From positions 1 through 64,000 of the forward strand of contig CAWFAP010000006.1 of the NCBI GenBank assembly GCA_963813975.1: a DNA stretch of 64,000 nt, given 5' to 3'. The position numbers were made by a program, and so were the translations under genes. The stretch's first letter is position 1. The number at the start of each line of letters is the position of its first letter. The stretch comes from RYN-230 sp963813975 (GTDB lineage Bacteria > Actinomycetota > Actinomycetes > Streptosporangiales > Streptosporangiaceae). Of this stretch, positions 56,350-64,000 are shown piece by piece. The notes below the pieces were generated by a model that worked only from the letters and a program-made list of their open reading frames with translations, was not told the DNA's origin and did not search any database.

Positions 56350-57246
56350 ATGGAGACCATGCGAGAACGCTTCACTGCGGTCACGAGCAGCCTGCTGGCC
56401 GGGGATCCCCGGCTGGCCGTGGTGGTCGCCGACATCTCGGCCGACCTCTTCCGGCCGGCCGCGGCCCGCTTCCCCGACCGCGTGATCAACGTGGGCATCC
56501 GGGAGCAGCTGCTGGTCAGCGTGGCGGGCGGGCTGTCCCTGACCGGCATGCGGCCGATAGCGCACACGTTCGCCAGCTTCCTCGTCGAGCGACCCTTCGA
56601 GCAGATCAAGCTGGACCTGAACCATCAGGCCGCGGCCGGGGGAGCGGTCCTGGTCAGCTCGGGCGCGTCCTACGACTACTCCGACAACGGCCGGACCCAC
56701 CAGTCACCGGGTGACGTGGCGCTGCTGAACACGCTGCCCGGCTGGACCGTGCATGTCCCGGGGCATCCCGACGAGGCTGAGCGCCAGATCCGCGCGGCGG
56801 CCCGCGGGACTGGGCTGGTATACGTGCGCCTGTCCACGGAGACCAACGCGGTGCCGCTGGACCGCGAGCCTGGCCGGCTCACCATGCTGCGCAGCGGGCG
56901 CCGGGGGACCGTGCTCGCGGTCGGCCCGCTGGCGGACGCCGTGGTGGACGCGACCCTCGGGTTCGACGTCACCGTGCTCTACGCGCCCACCATCCGGCCG
57001 CTGGACGCGCCGACGTTGCGGGCCTCCCTGCAGGCGCCGGACGTGGTGCTGGTCGAGCCGTACCTGGCCGGGACCTCGGTGCCGGCGGTGGCGGACGCGC
57101 TGCGCGACCTCCCGCACCGGGTCCTGGGGCTCGGCGTCGGCCGCCGCGAGCTGCGCCGGTACGGCACGCCCGCGGAGCATCAGGCGGCGCACGGCCTGGA
57201 CACGCGGTCGTTGCGGGCCGCGATCGCCTCGTTCCTGCGGATGTGA
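56350..57246 (+). CDS. transketolase, C-terminal subunit
   Basis: 298 residues with the pyrimidine-binding and C-terminal domains: VVVADISADLF, FPDRVINVGIREQLLVSVAGG with the catalytic Glu of REQ, AHTFASFLVERPFEQIKLDL, YSDNGRTHQSPGD and VLVEPYLAGTSV. ATG at 56350 with AGGAGACAGCC upstream. Split transketolases occur in archaea and Actinobacteria; the real substrates (pentose phosphates or a specialised sugar) cannot be told from sequence. Confidence 0.9.
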   Translation: METMRERFTAVTSSLLAGDPRLAVVVADISADLFRPAAARFPDRVINVGIREQLLVSVAGGLSLTGMRPIAHTFASFLVERPFEQIKLDLNHQAAAGGAVLVSSGASYDYSDNGRTHQSPGDVALLNTLPGWTVHVPGHPDEAERQIRAAARGTGLVYVRLSTETNAVPLDREPGRLTMLRSGRRGTVLAVGPLADAVVDATLGFDVTVLYAPTIRPLDAPTLRASLQAPDVVLVEPYLAGTSVPAVADALRDLPHRVLGLGVGRRELRRYGTPAEHQAAHGLDTRSLRAAIASFLRM

Positions 57247-57266
57247 GTCGGGTGCCTGCCCCGTCG

Positions 57267-57719
57267 TCAGGCCCCCAGTGACGTGCAGGGCCGGGCGCGC
57301 AGCCCGGCCACGTAGTCGGCGGGTGCGCCCGCCAGCTCGGCCGCGTCGGCCACGATGCCCAGGTAACGCGCCGAGGGCAGGCCGCCCTCATAGTCGTTGA
57401 GCACGTAGAGCCAGGCCGCCAGGTCGCCGTCCAGGGTCTGCACCCGGACCCGGATCTTCTGGAAGTAGCCCAGGTGCACGCCGTCCCAGTGGTCCAGGAC
57501 CTGCTCGTCCAGGTCGTTCAGTTCGTACAGGACCACGAACACCCGCTCGGCGGCGTCCTCCACGACCGTGGCCAGGGCGCCTTCCCAGCTGATGTCCTCG
57601 CCGCCGAAGGTGAGCCGCCAGCCTTCCAGCCAGCCGTTGCCGCGCCTCGGCGAATGCGGGCAGCGCTCGGCCATGAGCGAAGGGTCCATGTTGGTGGCAT
57701 ACGCCGCGTACAGCTCCAC
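57267..57719 (-). CDS. gamma-glutamylcyclotransferase-like protein
   Basis: 150 residues starting MELYAAYATNMDPSLMAERCP, the YGSN-type substrate loop of the family in variant form (YATN), followed by GWRLTFGGEDIS and VFVVLYELNDLDEQVLDHWDGV, split here at Leu-Asp, with the acidic residue of LDxxEG replaced in context by HWDG. YLGIVADAAELAGAPADYVAGL ends it (Y-x-x-x-I type). A role in gamma-glutamyl amine or peptide turnover is plausible. ATG at 57719. Convergent with the transketolase genes. Confidence 0.8.
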   Translation of the reverse strand: MELYAAYATNMDPSLMAERCPHSPRRGNGWLEGWRLTFGGEDISWEGALATVVEDAAERVFVVLYELNDLDEQVLDHWDGVHLGYFQKIRVRVQTLDGDLAAWLYVLNDYEGGLPSARYLGIVADAAELAGAPADYVAGLRARPCTSLGA

Positions 57720-57835
57720 GGCTCACCAGCGTAACGAGCCGTGTGTCGTTGCGGCGGATCTCCGGTGACGAGAAGACCGGGCTTCGCCACCGGCAGGGCG
57801 GGGCCTGTCCCCGGGCCGGGCGGCGCCCCCTGGCC

Positions 57836-57955
57836 AAAGCCGGGCTCGCCACTTGGGAGGGCCGGGCTCGCCACTCGGAAGGGCCGGGCTCGCCACGGGG
57901 AGGGCCGGGGGCCCGCCACGGGGAGGGCCGGGGTCCGCCACCGGGAGGGCGGCGT
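57836..57955. repeat. tandem ~23-bp repeats upstream of lpdA
   Basis: About five imperfect units built on GGGCCGGGCTCGCCACTCGG (57839-57860, 57861-57883, 57884-57904 and two diverged copies to about 57955) in the 272-bp gap between the divergent gamma-glutamylcyclotransferase-like gene and lpdA. No coding sense in any frame convinces me. Confidence 0.75.
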
Positions 57956-57991
57956 CCGCGGCATCCGGGCGGCCGGGAAGAATGAGGCAGC

Positions 57992-59405
57992 GTGAGCCAG
58001 CCGCACGACAGAATCGTGATCCTGGGGGGTGGCCCGGGCGGGTACGAGGCGGCCCTGGTGGCCGCCCAGCTCGGCGCCCAGGTGACCGTGGTGGACAGCG
58101 ACGGCCTGGGCGGCGCCTGTGTGCTGACCGACTGCGTGCCCTCCAAGACCCTCATCGCCACCTCCACCACCATGTCTGTGGTGCACGGCGCGGCGGACCT
58201 CGGCATCCGGGTCGGCGGGGTCCCGCGCGGCGGGCGTCTCCGGGCGCGGGGAGGCTCGGGTGGACGCGCCCCGGCTGTACGCCAGGGTGAAGGCCCTGGC
58301 CCAGGCCCAGTCCGCGGACGTGGCCAAGCGGCTGGCCGCCGAGGGAGTGGAGATCATCGCCGGCCGGGGAGCGCTGGCTGGACCGGACACGGTCATCGCG
58401 GGCGGCCAGCGGATCCCGGCCGGAGCCGTGCTGATCGCCACCGGCGCGATGCCCCGGGTGCTGCCCGGCGCAGAGCCGGACGGTGAGCGTGTCCTGAACT
58501 GGCGGCAGCTCTACGATCTGCCGGAACTGCCCCCCGAGCTGATCGTGGTCGGCTCCGGGGTAACCGGCGCCGAGTTCGCCAGCGCCTACCAGGCCCTCGG
58601 ATCCCAGGTCACCCTGGTGTCCTCGCGGGAGCGGGTGCTGCCCCATGAGGACGCGGACGCCGCGGTGGTGGTGGAGGACGTGTTCCGGCGCCGCGGGATG
58701 ACCGTGCTGAGCCGGTCCCGCGCGGCCGGGGTCAAGCGGGCCCGCGACGGCGTGGTGGTCACCCTGGAGGGCGGGCGGACCGTGCGCGGCTCGCACTGCC
58801 TGCTGACCGTGGGCATGGTGCCCGCCACCCGGGACCTTGGCCTGGAAGAGGCCGGGGTCACCCTGGACGGCCGGGGGTTCGTCGAGGTGGACCGGGTCTC
58901 GAGGACCACGGCCCGGGGGGTGTACGCGGCCGGCGACTGCACCGGCGTGATGATGCTCGCGTCGGTGGCGGCCATGCAGGGCCGGATCGCCATGTGGCAC
59001 ACGCTGGGCGAGGCCGTGCAGCCGATCAGGCTGGACCACGTGGCCGCGACGATCTTCACGGACCCGGAGATCGCAACCGTGGGGGTGACCGCGAAAGCGG
59101 TCGAATCGGGTGCCGAGGACGCGGTGGCGGTCAAGCTTCCGCTGGCCACCAACGCGCGGGCGAAGATGCAGGGTTTCCGGGACGGGTTCGTGAAACTGTT
59201 CGCCCGCCGCGGGACGGGGCTCGTGCTCGGCGGGGTCGTGGTCGCGCCGCGCGCCAGCGAGCTGATCCTGGGCGTTTCGCTGGCCGTGGAGCAGTCGCTG
59301 ACCGTGGATCAGATGGCCCACACGTTCGCGGTCTACCCGTCGCTGTCCGGCAGCCTGACCGAGGCCGCGCGGCGGCTCATGCGCCCGGCCGGCGGCCGCC
59401 GCTGA
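57992..59405 (+). CDS. lpdA: NAD(P)H-quinone dehydrogenase LpdA-like flavoprotein, frame disrupted
   Basis: About 470 residues if one shift is repaired. The first frame gives IVILGGGPGGYEAALVAAQL and the disulphide motif C43-VLTD-C48 followed by VPSKT, then loses sense at CCC (58222-58224). Another frame resumes with AGVSGRGEARVDAPRLYARV and continues through VVGSGVTGAEFASAYQALGS (NAD site), VYAAGDCTGVMMLASVA and the dimerisation domain. Near the C-terminus the HPTxxE of lipoamide dehydrogenase is AVYPSLSGS, without His, as in quinone-reducing LpdA of mycobacteria. Removing one C restores the frame. GTG start at 57992 is likely. Confidence 0.85.
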
Positions 59406-59456
59406 GCCTTGGCTCCTGCCGGCCCCCGGCCGAGCCGGAAGAGGCCGGACCAGGGC

Positions 59457-59813
59457 TCAGTGGGAAGGGCGGCCCAGGTCATGGTCCTTGGGCACCGGCA
59501 GGTCGTGCTGGCGCAGCCGGTTCGCCCGCAGGTCATCCGCGTACACGGTCACCGTGAACAGGCTGCCGCACATGATGAGGGCGACCATGGTCAGGCTGAC
59601 CCAGAGCGGGGCGGGCAGCAGGATGCCCAGCACGGTCACGAGGATCGCGCAGATGGGGATCATCACGGCCAGGTGCCGGAGCACGGTCCGGCCACGCCAG
59701 CCCGCGTCGGTCAGCTCGTGCCGCACCCAGTGCACGTTCTCGGCCGGGAGCCGGAATCCGTAGGTGAACCGCAGCCAGCCGAGCGGCCCCGGGTCGCCAG
59801 GCAGCCGGCTCAC
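59457..59813 (-). CDS. DUF5313 family membrane protein
   Basis: 118 residues: a conserved N-terminus (RLPGDPGPLGWLRFTYGFRLP, here interrupted at Pro-Leu) with NVHWVRHELTDAGWRGRTVLRHL, then two membrane segments (MIPICAILVTVLGILLP and LWVSLTMVALIMCGSLFTVT) and a polar tail with LRANRLRQHDLP. The family is confined to Actinobacteria and has no known function. ATG at 59813. It lies downstream of the accA3 stop on the same strand, separated by 214 bp. Confidence 0.82.
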   Translation of the reverse strand: MSRLPGDPGPLGWLRFTYGFRLPAENVHWVRHELTDAGWRGRTVLRHLAVMIPICAILVTVLGILLPAPLWVSLTMVALIMCGSLFTVTVYADDLRANRLRQHDLPVPKDHDLGRPSH

Positions 59814-60027
59814 CGGGTGTCCCCGACGCCCGCGGGGGCGGCTGCGGCGGGCAGGGCAGGCATGGTCCTAGTCTCTCAGCCATGGCCACCCGCCCGGCCA
59901 GTGGCCGGCCCGCCTTGGCCGGTGCCCGGCCCGCCCGGCTGGTGTCCCGCTCACCGGGGCCGGTGCGCCGCTCACCCGGGCGGTGCCCGGCCCGGCGGCG
60001 GCCCCGCCCGGCGGCGGCCTGTCGGCG

Positions 60028-61799
60028 CTAGCCTTCCAGTTTGCAGATGACCGCGCCGGCCGTCACGGTCTGGCCGATCTCCACGCCCAGCCCGGTCACG
60101 GTGCCGTCCTTGTGCGCGGTGAGCGGCTGCTCCATCTTCATCGCCTCCAGGACGACCACGGTGTCACCCGCCGACACCTGGTCACCCTCGGCCGCAACGA
60201 TCTTGGTGATGGTGCCCTGCATCGGGCTGACGAGATCGTCGCCACTGGCCGGGGCGCCGCCCGGCCAGCCGGACCGCCGGCCTCGAGACGCCCGCCGGCT
60301 CCCGGCCCCGGTCGCGGGCGCGCCCGCGACCCCGAGCCCGGCCGGGAGCACCACCTCGAGCCGCTTGCCGCCTACTTCCACCGTGATCCGCTCGCGCTGT
60401 GGCGGGCCGTCCCCCTGGCCGTCCAGCTGGTCAGGGCCGGCCCGGACCAGGGCTCGATCGCCCCGTCGAACTCCGTCTCGATCCACCGGGTGTGCACGCG
60501 GAACGGCTCCTCGGTGAACGCCGGGTCGCGGATCACCGCGCGGTGGAAGGGCAGCACCGTGGGCATCCCGCCGACCACGCACTCGCCCAGGGCGCGGCGG
60601 GCGCGCTCCAGCGCCTCGGTCCGGCTGGCGCCGGTGATGATCAGCTTGGCCAGCAGGGAGTCGAACGCCTGCGGCACCGTCATCCCCTGGGCGTAGCCGG
60701 CGTCCACCCGCACCCCCGGGCCGGACGGCCAGGTGAGCTCGGTGACGGTGCCCGGGGCGGGCAGGAAGTTCCGGCCGGGGTCCTCGGCGTTGATCCGGAA
60801 CTCAATTGAGTGCCCGCGTGGCGGCGGGTCGTCGTAGCCGAGCTCCTGCCCGTCCGCAATGCGGAACATCTCCCGGACCAGGTCGATGCCGGTGACTTCC
60901 TCCGACACCGGGTGCTCGACCTGGAGCCGGGTGTTGACCTCCAGGAACGACACGGTTCCGTCCTGCCCGACGAGGAACTCGCAGGTGCCCGCGCCCAGGT
61001 AGCCGGCCTCCCGGAGGATGGCCTTGGACGCCCGGTACAGCTCCTCGGTCTGGCTGGCGGACAGGAACGGCGCGGGCGCCTCCTCGACCAGCTTCTGGTG
61101 CCGGCGCTGAAGCGAGCAGTCGCGGGTGGAGATCACCACCACGTTCCCGTGGCGGTCGGCGAGGCACTGGGTCTCCACGTGCCGCGGCCGGTCCAGGTAG
61201 CGCTCGACGAAACACTCGCCGCGCCCGAACGCCGCCACCGCTTCGCGGACCGCGGACTCGTACGCCTCGGCGATCCCGCTCTGCTCGCGGACCACCTTGA
61301 GGCCGCGGCCACCGCCCCCGAACGCCGCCTTGACGGCGATGGGCAGACCATGCTGGGACACGAACGCCTCGACCTCGCCGACCCCGCTGACCGGGCCATC
61401 CGTGCCCGCGGCCATCGGGGCGCCGACCGTCGCGGCGATATGCCGTGCGGCCACCTTGTCGCCCAGGGCCTCGATCGCGGCCGGCGGGGGACCGATCCAG
61501 ATCAGCCCGGCGTCGAGGACCGCCTGGGCGAAGCCGGCGTTCTCGGCCAGGAAACCGTAGCCGGGGTGGATGGCGCCGGCCCCGGACTCGGCCGCCACCG
61601 CGAGAATCTTCTCGATACTGAGGTAGCTCTCGGCCGGCGTCGGGCCGCCGAGGGCGTACGCCTCGTCGGCCATCGAGACGTGCAGCGCGTCGAGGTCGGA
61701 GTCGGCGTAGACGGCCACACTCTCCAGCCCCGCGTCCCGGCAGGCCCGCACGACCCGGACCGCGATCTCGCCACGGTTCGCGATCAGCACTTTGCGCAC
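60028..61799 (-). CDS. accA3: acyl-CoA carboxylase biotin carboxylase/BCCP subunit, frame disrupted
   Basis: About 590 residues if one shift is repaired. The biotin carboxylase part (from RKVLIANRGEIAVRVVRA) has the ATP-grasp glycine loop AFGGGGRGLKVV, RDCSLQRRHQKLVEEAPAP and EVNTRLQVEHPVSEEVTG, split at Leu-Gln. The carboxyl-carrier part ends with VLEAMKMEQPLTAHKDG, biotin on the Lys of MKM. The frame changes between EFDGAIEPWSG and DQLDGQGDGPPQRE near 60431-60440, where one missing C in a C run explains the shift. The enzyme carboxylates acetyl- or propionyl-CoA with a separate beta subunit. GTG at 61799 has GGGAGGAGAG upstream. Confidence 0.9.
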
Positions 61800-62022
61800 G
61801 AATCTCTCCTCCCGACTGCCGAGGAGTTTAAGCGAGCGGCCCTCCCGCGGTCCCCGGCGGGACCAGGCCAGCGCCAGGACCGCAGGTGGTCCCGCGCTGC
61901 GCCGCCCTGACCGCCGGACGCTCCAACTGTACGGTCTTCCGCAACGAGGACCGCTCACGTGGCCGGTCCCGCGCCCAGGCGCCGGGTGGCGCGGGGTTCG
62001 GTGCGTGGCCTTGACCCTCCGG
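61800..62022. other. 223-bp gap between accA3 and ogt
   Basis: Upstream of accA3 and downstream of ogt, both on the minus strand. It must hold the accA3 promoter if accA3 is not read from ogt. I see GGAGGAG for the start but no confident -35/-10 pair and no gene. Confidence 0.4.
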
Positions 62023-62526
62023 CTACCCGGGCCGGGCGCCCTCGTGCCGCAGCAACCACGTCTTGCGGTCCAGGCCGTAGTAGTAGCCACCCAGGCTGCC
62101 GTCCGACCGCAACGCCCGGTGGCACGGCACCACGGGCGCGATCAGGTTGTACGCGCAGGCGGCCCCGGCGGCGCGGGGGGCCCGGGGGTTCCCGGCCCGC
62201 GCGGCCAGCTGGGTGTAAGTGACCGTGGTGCCGGGCGGCACCGCGCGCAGCGCCGCCCACAGCCGCTGCCGGGATGGGGAGCCCGGCTGGGAGACCGGGA
62301 TCCCGTCCAGCGCCCGCAGGTCACCGCCGAAGTACGCGGCGACCGGCGTGGCCAGCCAGGGCAGCTCATCGGGGTCCGCGGTCTCCAGAGGCAGCACACG
62401 CAGCGGCGGGGCCAGCCTGTAGTGCATCACCACCGGCTGGGCGGTGAACCCGCCGGCGATCAGCTGGCCGCCCAGGACCAGCAGGCTGAGCGGGCCGACG
62501 GGGGTGTCCACGACGGTGGCCAGCAC
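62023..62526 (-). CDS. ogt: methylated-DNA--[protein]-cysteine S-methyltransferase
   Basis: 167 residues that accept the alkyl group of O6-alkylguanine on Cys135 in P-C-H-R (134-137). VPPGTTVTYTQLAARAGNP and YNLIAPVVPCHRALRSDGSLGGY, split at Val-Val, are the family regions. GTG at 62526 gives the conserved start ATVVDTPVGPLSLLV but has a weak ribosome-binding site. An ATG at 62663, ten bases after alkA, has GAGGAG but in another frame. It follows alkA(ada) as in Mycobacterium. Confidence 0.9.
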   Translation of the reverse strand: MLATVVDTPVGPLSLLVLGGQLIAGGFTAQPVVMHYRLAPPLRVLPLETADPDELPWLATPVAAYFGGDLRALDGIPVSQPGSPSRQRLWAALRAVPPGTTVTYTQLAARAGNPRAPRAAGAACAYNLIAPVVPCHRALRSDGSLGGYYYGLDRKTWLLRHEGARPG

Positions 62527-62673
62527 GGGTGAGGCCAGCTCGGGCGAGGCCGGCCCGGCGGGGCCGGCCCGGCGGAGGTCGTCGCGGCCGTGCTGGACCT
62601 GGCCGGCCCCAGCACGGCCGGGCGTAGCACGGCAGAGTCCAGCCCGGCGGCGGGATCAGGCATCGTTCACTCC

Positions 62674-64000
62674 TCAGCTCGCCGGGGCGAGAATCTCCGG
62701 CTGCGCCGGCCAGGACCATAGGTGCATGGCCGCGTACGCACGCCACGGACGCCACCGCGCCGCGTGGCCGGGCGGGATGCCCAGCCGGGCCAGGGCCCGG
62801 CGCAGGCCCAGATCGGCCGCGGGGAACGCGTCCGGGTCGGCGGCCGCACGCATCAGGATGTAGCCGGTCGTCCACGGCCCGATCCCCGGCAGCTCGGCCA
62901 GCTGGGCCGCGACCTCGCCCGGATCGGCGCCGGGATCGAGGGTCAGCCCGCCGCCCGCGGCCGCCGTGGCGAGGGCGCGCAGGGTTCGCTGGCGGGCGGT
63001 GGTGAGCCCGAGTCCGGCCAGATCGGCGTCGGCCAGCACCTCCGGACCGGGGAACACCACGCTCAGCCCGGGCAGGCCAGCGGCCCGGCCCGGGGTGGCG
63101 CCGGCCCGGGCGTCCGTGCTGACGCCGGCGGCCCCGTCCGCGCTGACGCCGGCGGACACGTCCGTGATGGCGCCGGCTGGCCCCTCTGTGGCGTCGGGGG
63201 GCAGCGGGACGCCGTGCCGCGCGGCCAGCCGCCCCGCGAACGTGCTTGCCGCGGCGACCGAGACCTGCTGGCCGAGCACCGCGCGCACGGCCAGCTCGAA
63301 GCCGTCGTAGGCGCCGGGCACCCGCAGCCCGGGCCGTGCCCGCACCAGCGGGGCGATGAGCTCGTCGGCGGCCAGCGCGGCCCCGATCGCGGCCGGGTCG
63401 GCGTCGGCGTCGAGCAGCCGCCGGGCCCGGCCGACGACCGGGGCGATCGCGCCGAGCCTGCTGAGCCGGGCGCGGAGCAGCACGTGGCCCTGGCCCGGGC
63501 GCGGGATGAGCTCGATGATCCCCGGGCCCGTGGCGGTCCGGACGGTCCTGGTGTAACGGCCCGCGGTGACCTGCTCCACCCCGGGGATCGCCCGCGCGGC
63601 CAGGAAGCCCAGCCACCCGGCAGCGTCGAACGGCTCGCGGCAGGCCAGCCGGAGGGTGAGCCATGTGCCCGGGGCCCCGGCCGTGTCCCGGGCCCCCATG
63701 CTCCCCGGACCGCTGCGCCGGGCCCGGGCCCGCAGCTCCGACGGAGTGCGCCCTGAGGATTCCAGCACGCTCGCGTTGAACTGCCGGACGCTGGAGAAAC
63801 CACTGGCGAACGCGACCTCGGTGATCGGCATGGTGGTCTCGGCCAGCAGCCGCCTCGCCGTCTGCAGCCGGGCCGTCCGGGCCAGGGCCAGCGGGCCGGT
63901 GCCCAGCTCGGCCACGAGCAGCCGGTGCAGGTGCCGCTGGGTGACCGCCAGCCGGGCGGCCAGGCCGCTGATCCCGTGGGCGTCAACGTAGCCGTCCGCG
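62674..64000 (-). CDS. alkA: AlkA/Ada-type DNA-3-methyladenine glycosylase with AraC-like HTH, 5' end outside window
   Basis: The visible part (about 440 residues) continues in frame to the window edge, so the start lies beyond 64000. First comes an AraC-type helix-turn-helix pair (GISGLAARLAVTQRHLHRLL and MPITEVAFASGFSSVRQFNA), as in Ada. Then come the AlkA N-terminal domain and the HhH-GPD glycosylase with LPGIGPWTTGYILMRA and the catalytic Asp in FPAADLGLRR. The missing N-terminus should carry the Ada zinc/methyl-acceptor domain. A low-complexity linker (about VSADGAAGVSTDARAGATPG) interrupts the glycosylase. With ogt this forms an adaptive alkylation-response pair. Confidence 0.9.
   Translation of the reverse strand, partial: ADGYVDAHGISGLAARLAVTQRHLHRLLVAELGTGPLALARTARLQTARRLLAETTMPITEVAFASGFSSVRQFNASVLESSGRTPSELRARARRSGPGSMGARDTAGAPGTWLTLRLACREPFDAAGWLGFLAARAIPGVEQVTAGRYTRTVRTATGPGIIELIPRPGQGHVLLRARLSRLGAIAPVVGRARRLLDADADPAAIGAALAADELIAPLVRARPGLRVPGAYDGFELAVRAVLGQQVSVAAASTFAGRLAARHGVPLPPDATEGPAGAITDVSAGVSADGAAGVSTDARAGATPGRAAGLPGLSVVFPGPEVLADADLAGLGLTTARQRTLRALATAAAGGGLTLDPGADPGEVAAQLAELPGIGPWTTGYILMRAAADPDAFPAADLGLRRALARLGIPPGHAARWRPWRAYAAMHLWSWPAQPEILAPAS

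Noticed and set aside
58215..58260. Programmed ribosomal frameshift in lpdA
   Set aside because: No slippery heptamer or downstream stimulatory structure is evident, and three other genes show similar single-base shifts, so indels are the simpler explanation.
60810..61910. Plus-strand open frame opposite accA3
   Set aside because: Antisense to well-conserved biotin carboxylase motifs; no start signal or family match.
62366..63664. Arg-rich minus-strand frame overlapping alkA and ogt
   Set aside because: Out of frame with clear HhH-GPD and PCHR motifs; typical GC-rich shadow.

Overview
The window is a high-GC actinobacterial chromosome segment. Evidence for this is the GC-rich coding sequence, frequent GTG and TTG starts, TTGnnn/TAnnnT promoters, a HrcA/CIRCE-controlled groES-groEL, two linked guaB genes, a SigD/ShbA-type sigma factor with an RsdA-like partner, DUF1707 and DUF5313 proteins, an LpdA-type flavoprotein and an AccA3-type biotin carboxylase/carrier protein. 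Most of it lies in the conserved actinobacterial core, but several synteny breaks (no rpoBC upstream of rpsL, no map after adk, no glmS after glmM, no whiB/bldM next to sigD) prevent a genus assignment from sequence alone.

Layout. 0-1.8 kb: a CsbD stress protein, then a short-chain dehydrogenase with a small membrane protein on the minus strand. 1.8-23.4 kb: one near-continuous plus-strand translation superoperon (rpsL-rpsG-fusA-tuf; rpsJ to rpsQ; rplN to rplO; secY-adk; infA-rpmJ-rpsM-rpsK-rpsD-rpoA-rplQ) followed by truA. 24.3-26.5 kb: a long Pro/Gly-rich single-pass membrane protein on the minus strand. 26.5-29.3 kb: rplM-rpsI-glmM. 29.4-39.1 kb: an AbiEi-like ORF, acpS, nnr, alr, an alpha/beta hydrolase and the t6A tRNA-modification group tsaE-tsaB-rimI-tsaD, with one secreted or anchored protein inside it. 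39.1-41.5 kb: groES-groEL with a CIRCE operator. 41.8-47.8 kb: SigD/ShbA sigma factor, RsdA-like anti-sigma factor, guaB2, guaB3, glpD. 47.8-64 kb: trpS, a convergent D,D-carboxypeptidase, an acyl-CoA mutase large subunit, a GCS2-type ligase, an M20 amidohydrolase, a membrane protein, a split transketolase, a gamma-glutamylcyclotransferase-like protein, lpdA, a DUF5313 protein, accA3, and the alkylation-repair pair alkA(ada)-ogt, with alkA running off the right edge.

Themes. (1) Short in-frame tandem repeats (12, 15, 18 and 30 bp) sit inside housekeeping genes: rplD, rplQ, alr, rimI, sigD and the carboxypeptidase. More lie in spacers. (2) The sigma factor carries six His-rich pentapeptide repeats at its N-terminus and lies just downstream of a GroEL with a His-rich C-terminus. 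Its upstream region is AT-rich and holds nested, mutually exclusive dyads. (3) Ribosomal protein S12 has Arg at position 88, where Lys is usual and where K88R is a known streptomycin-resistance change. (4) Four genes are broken by single ±1 shifts, each at a run of three G or C. As accA3 is among them, sequencing indels are as likely as real decay.

No tRNA, rRNA, CRISPR array, insertion sequence or prophage was recognised.
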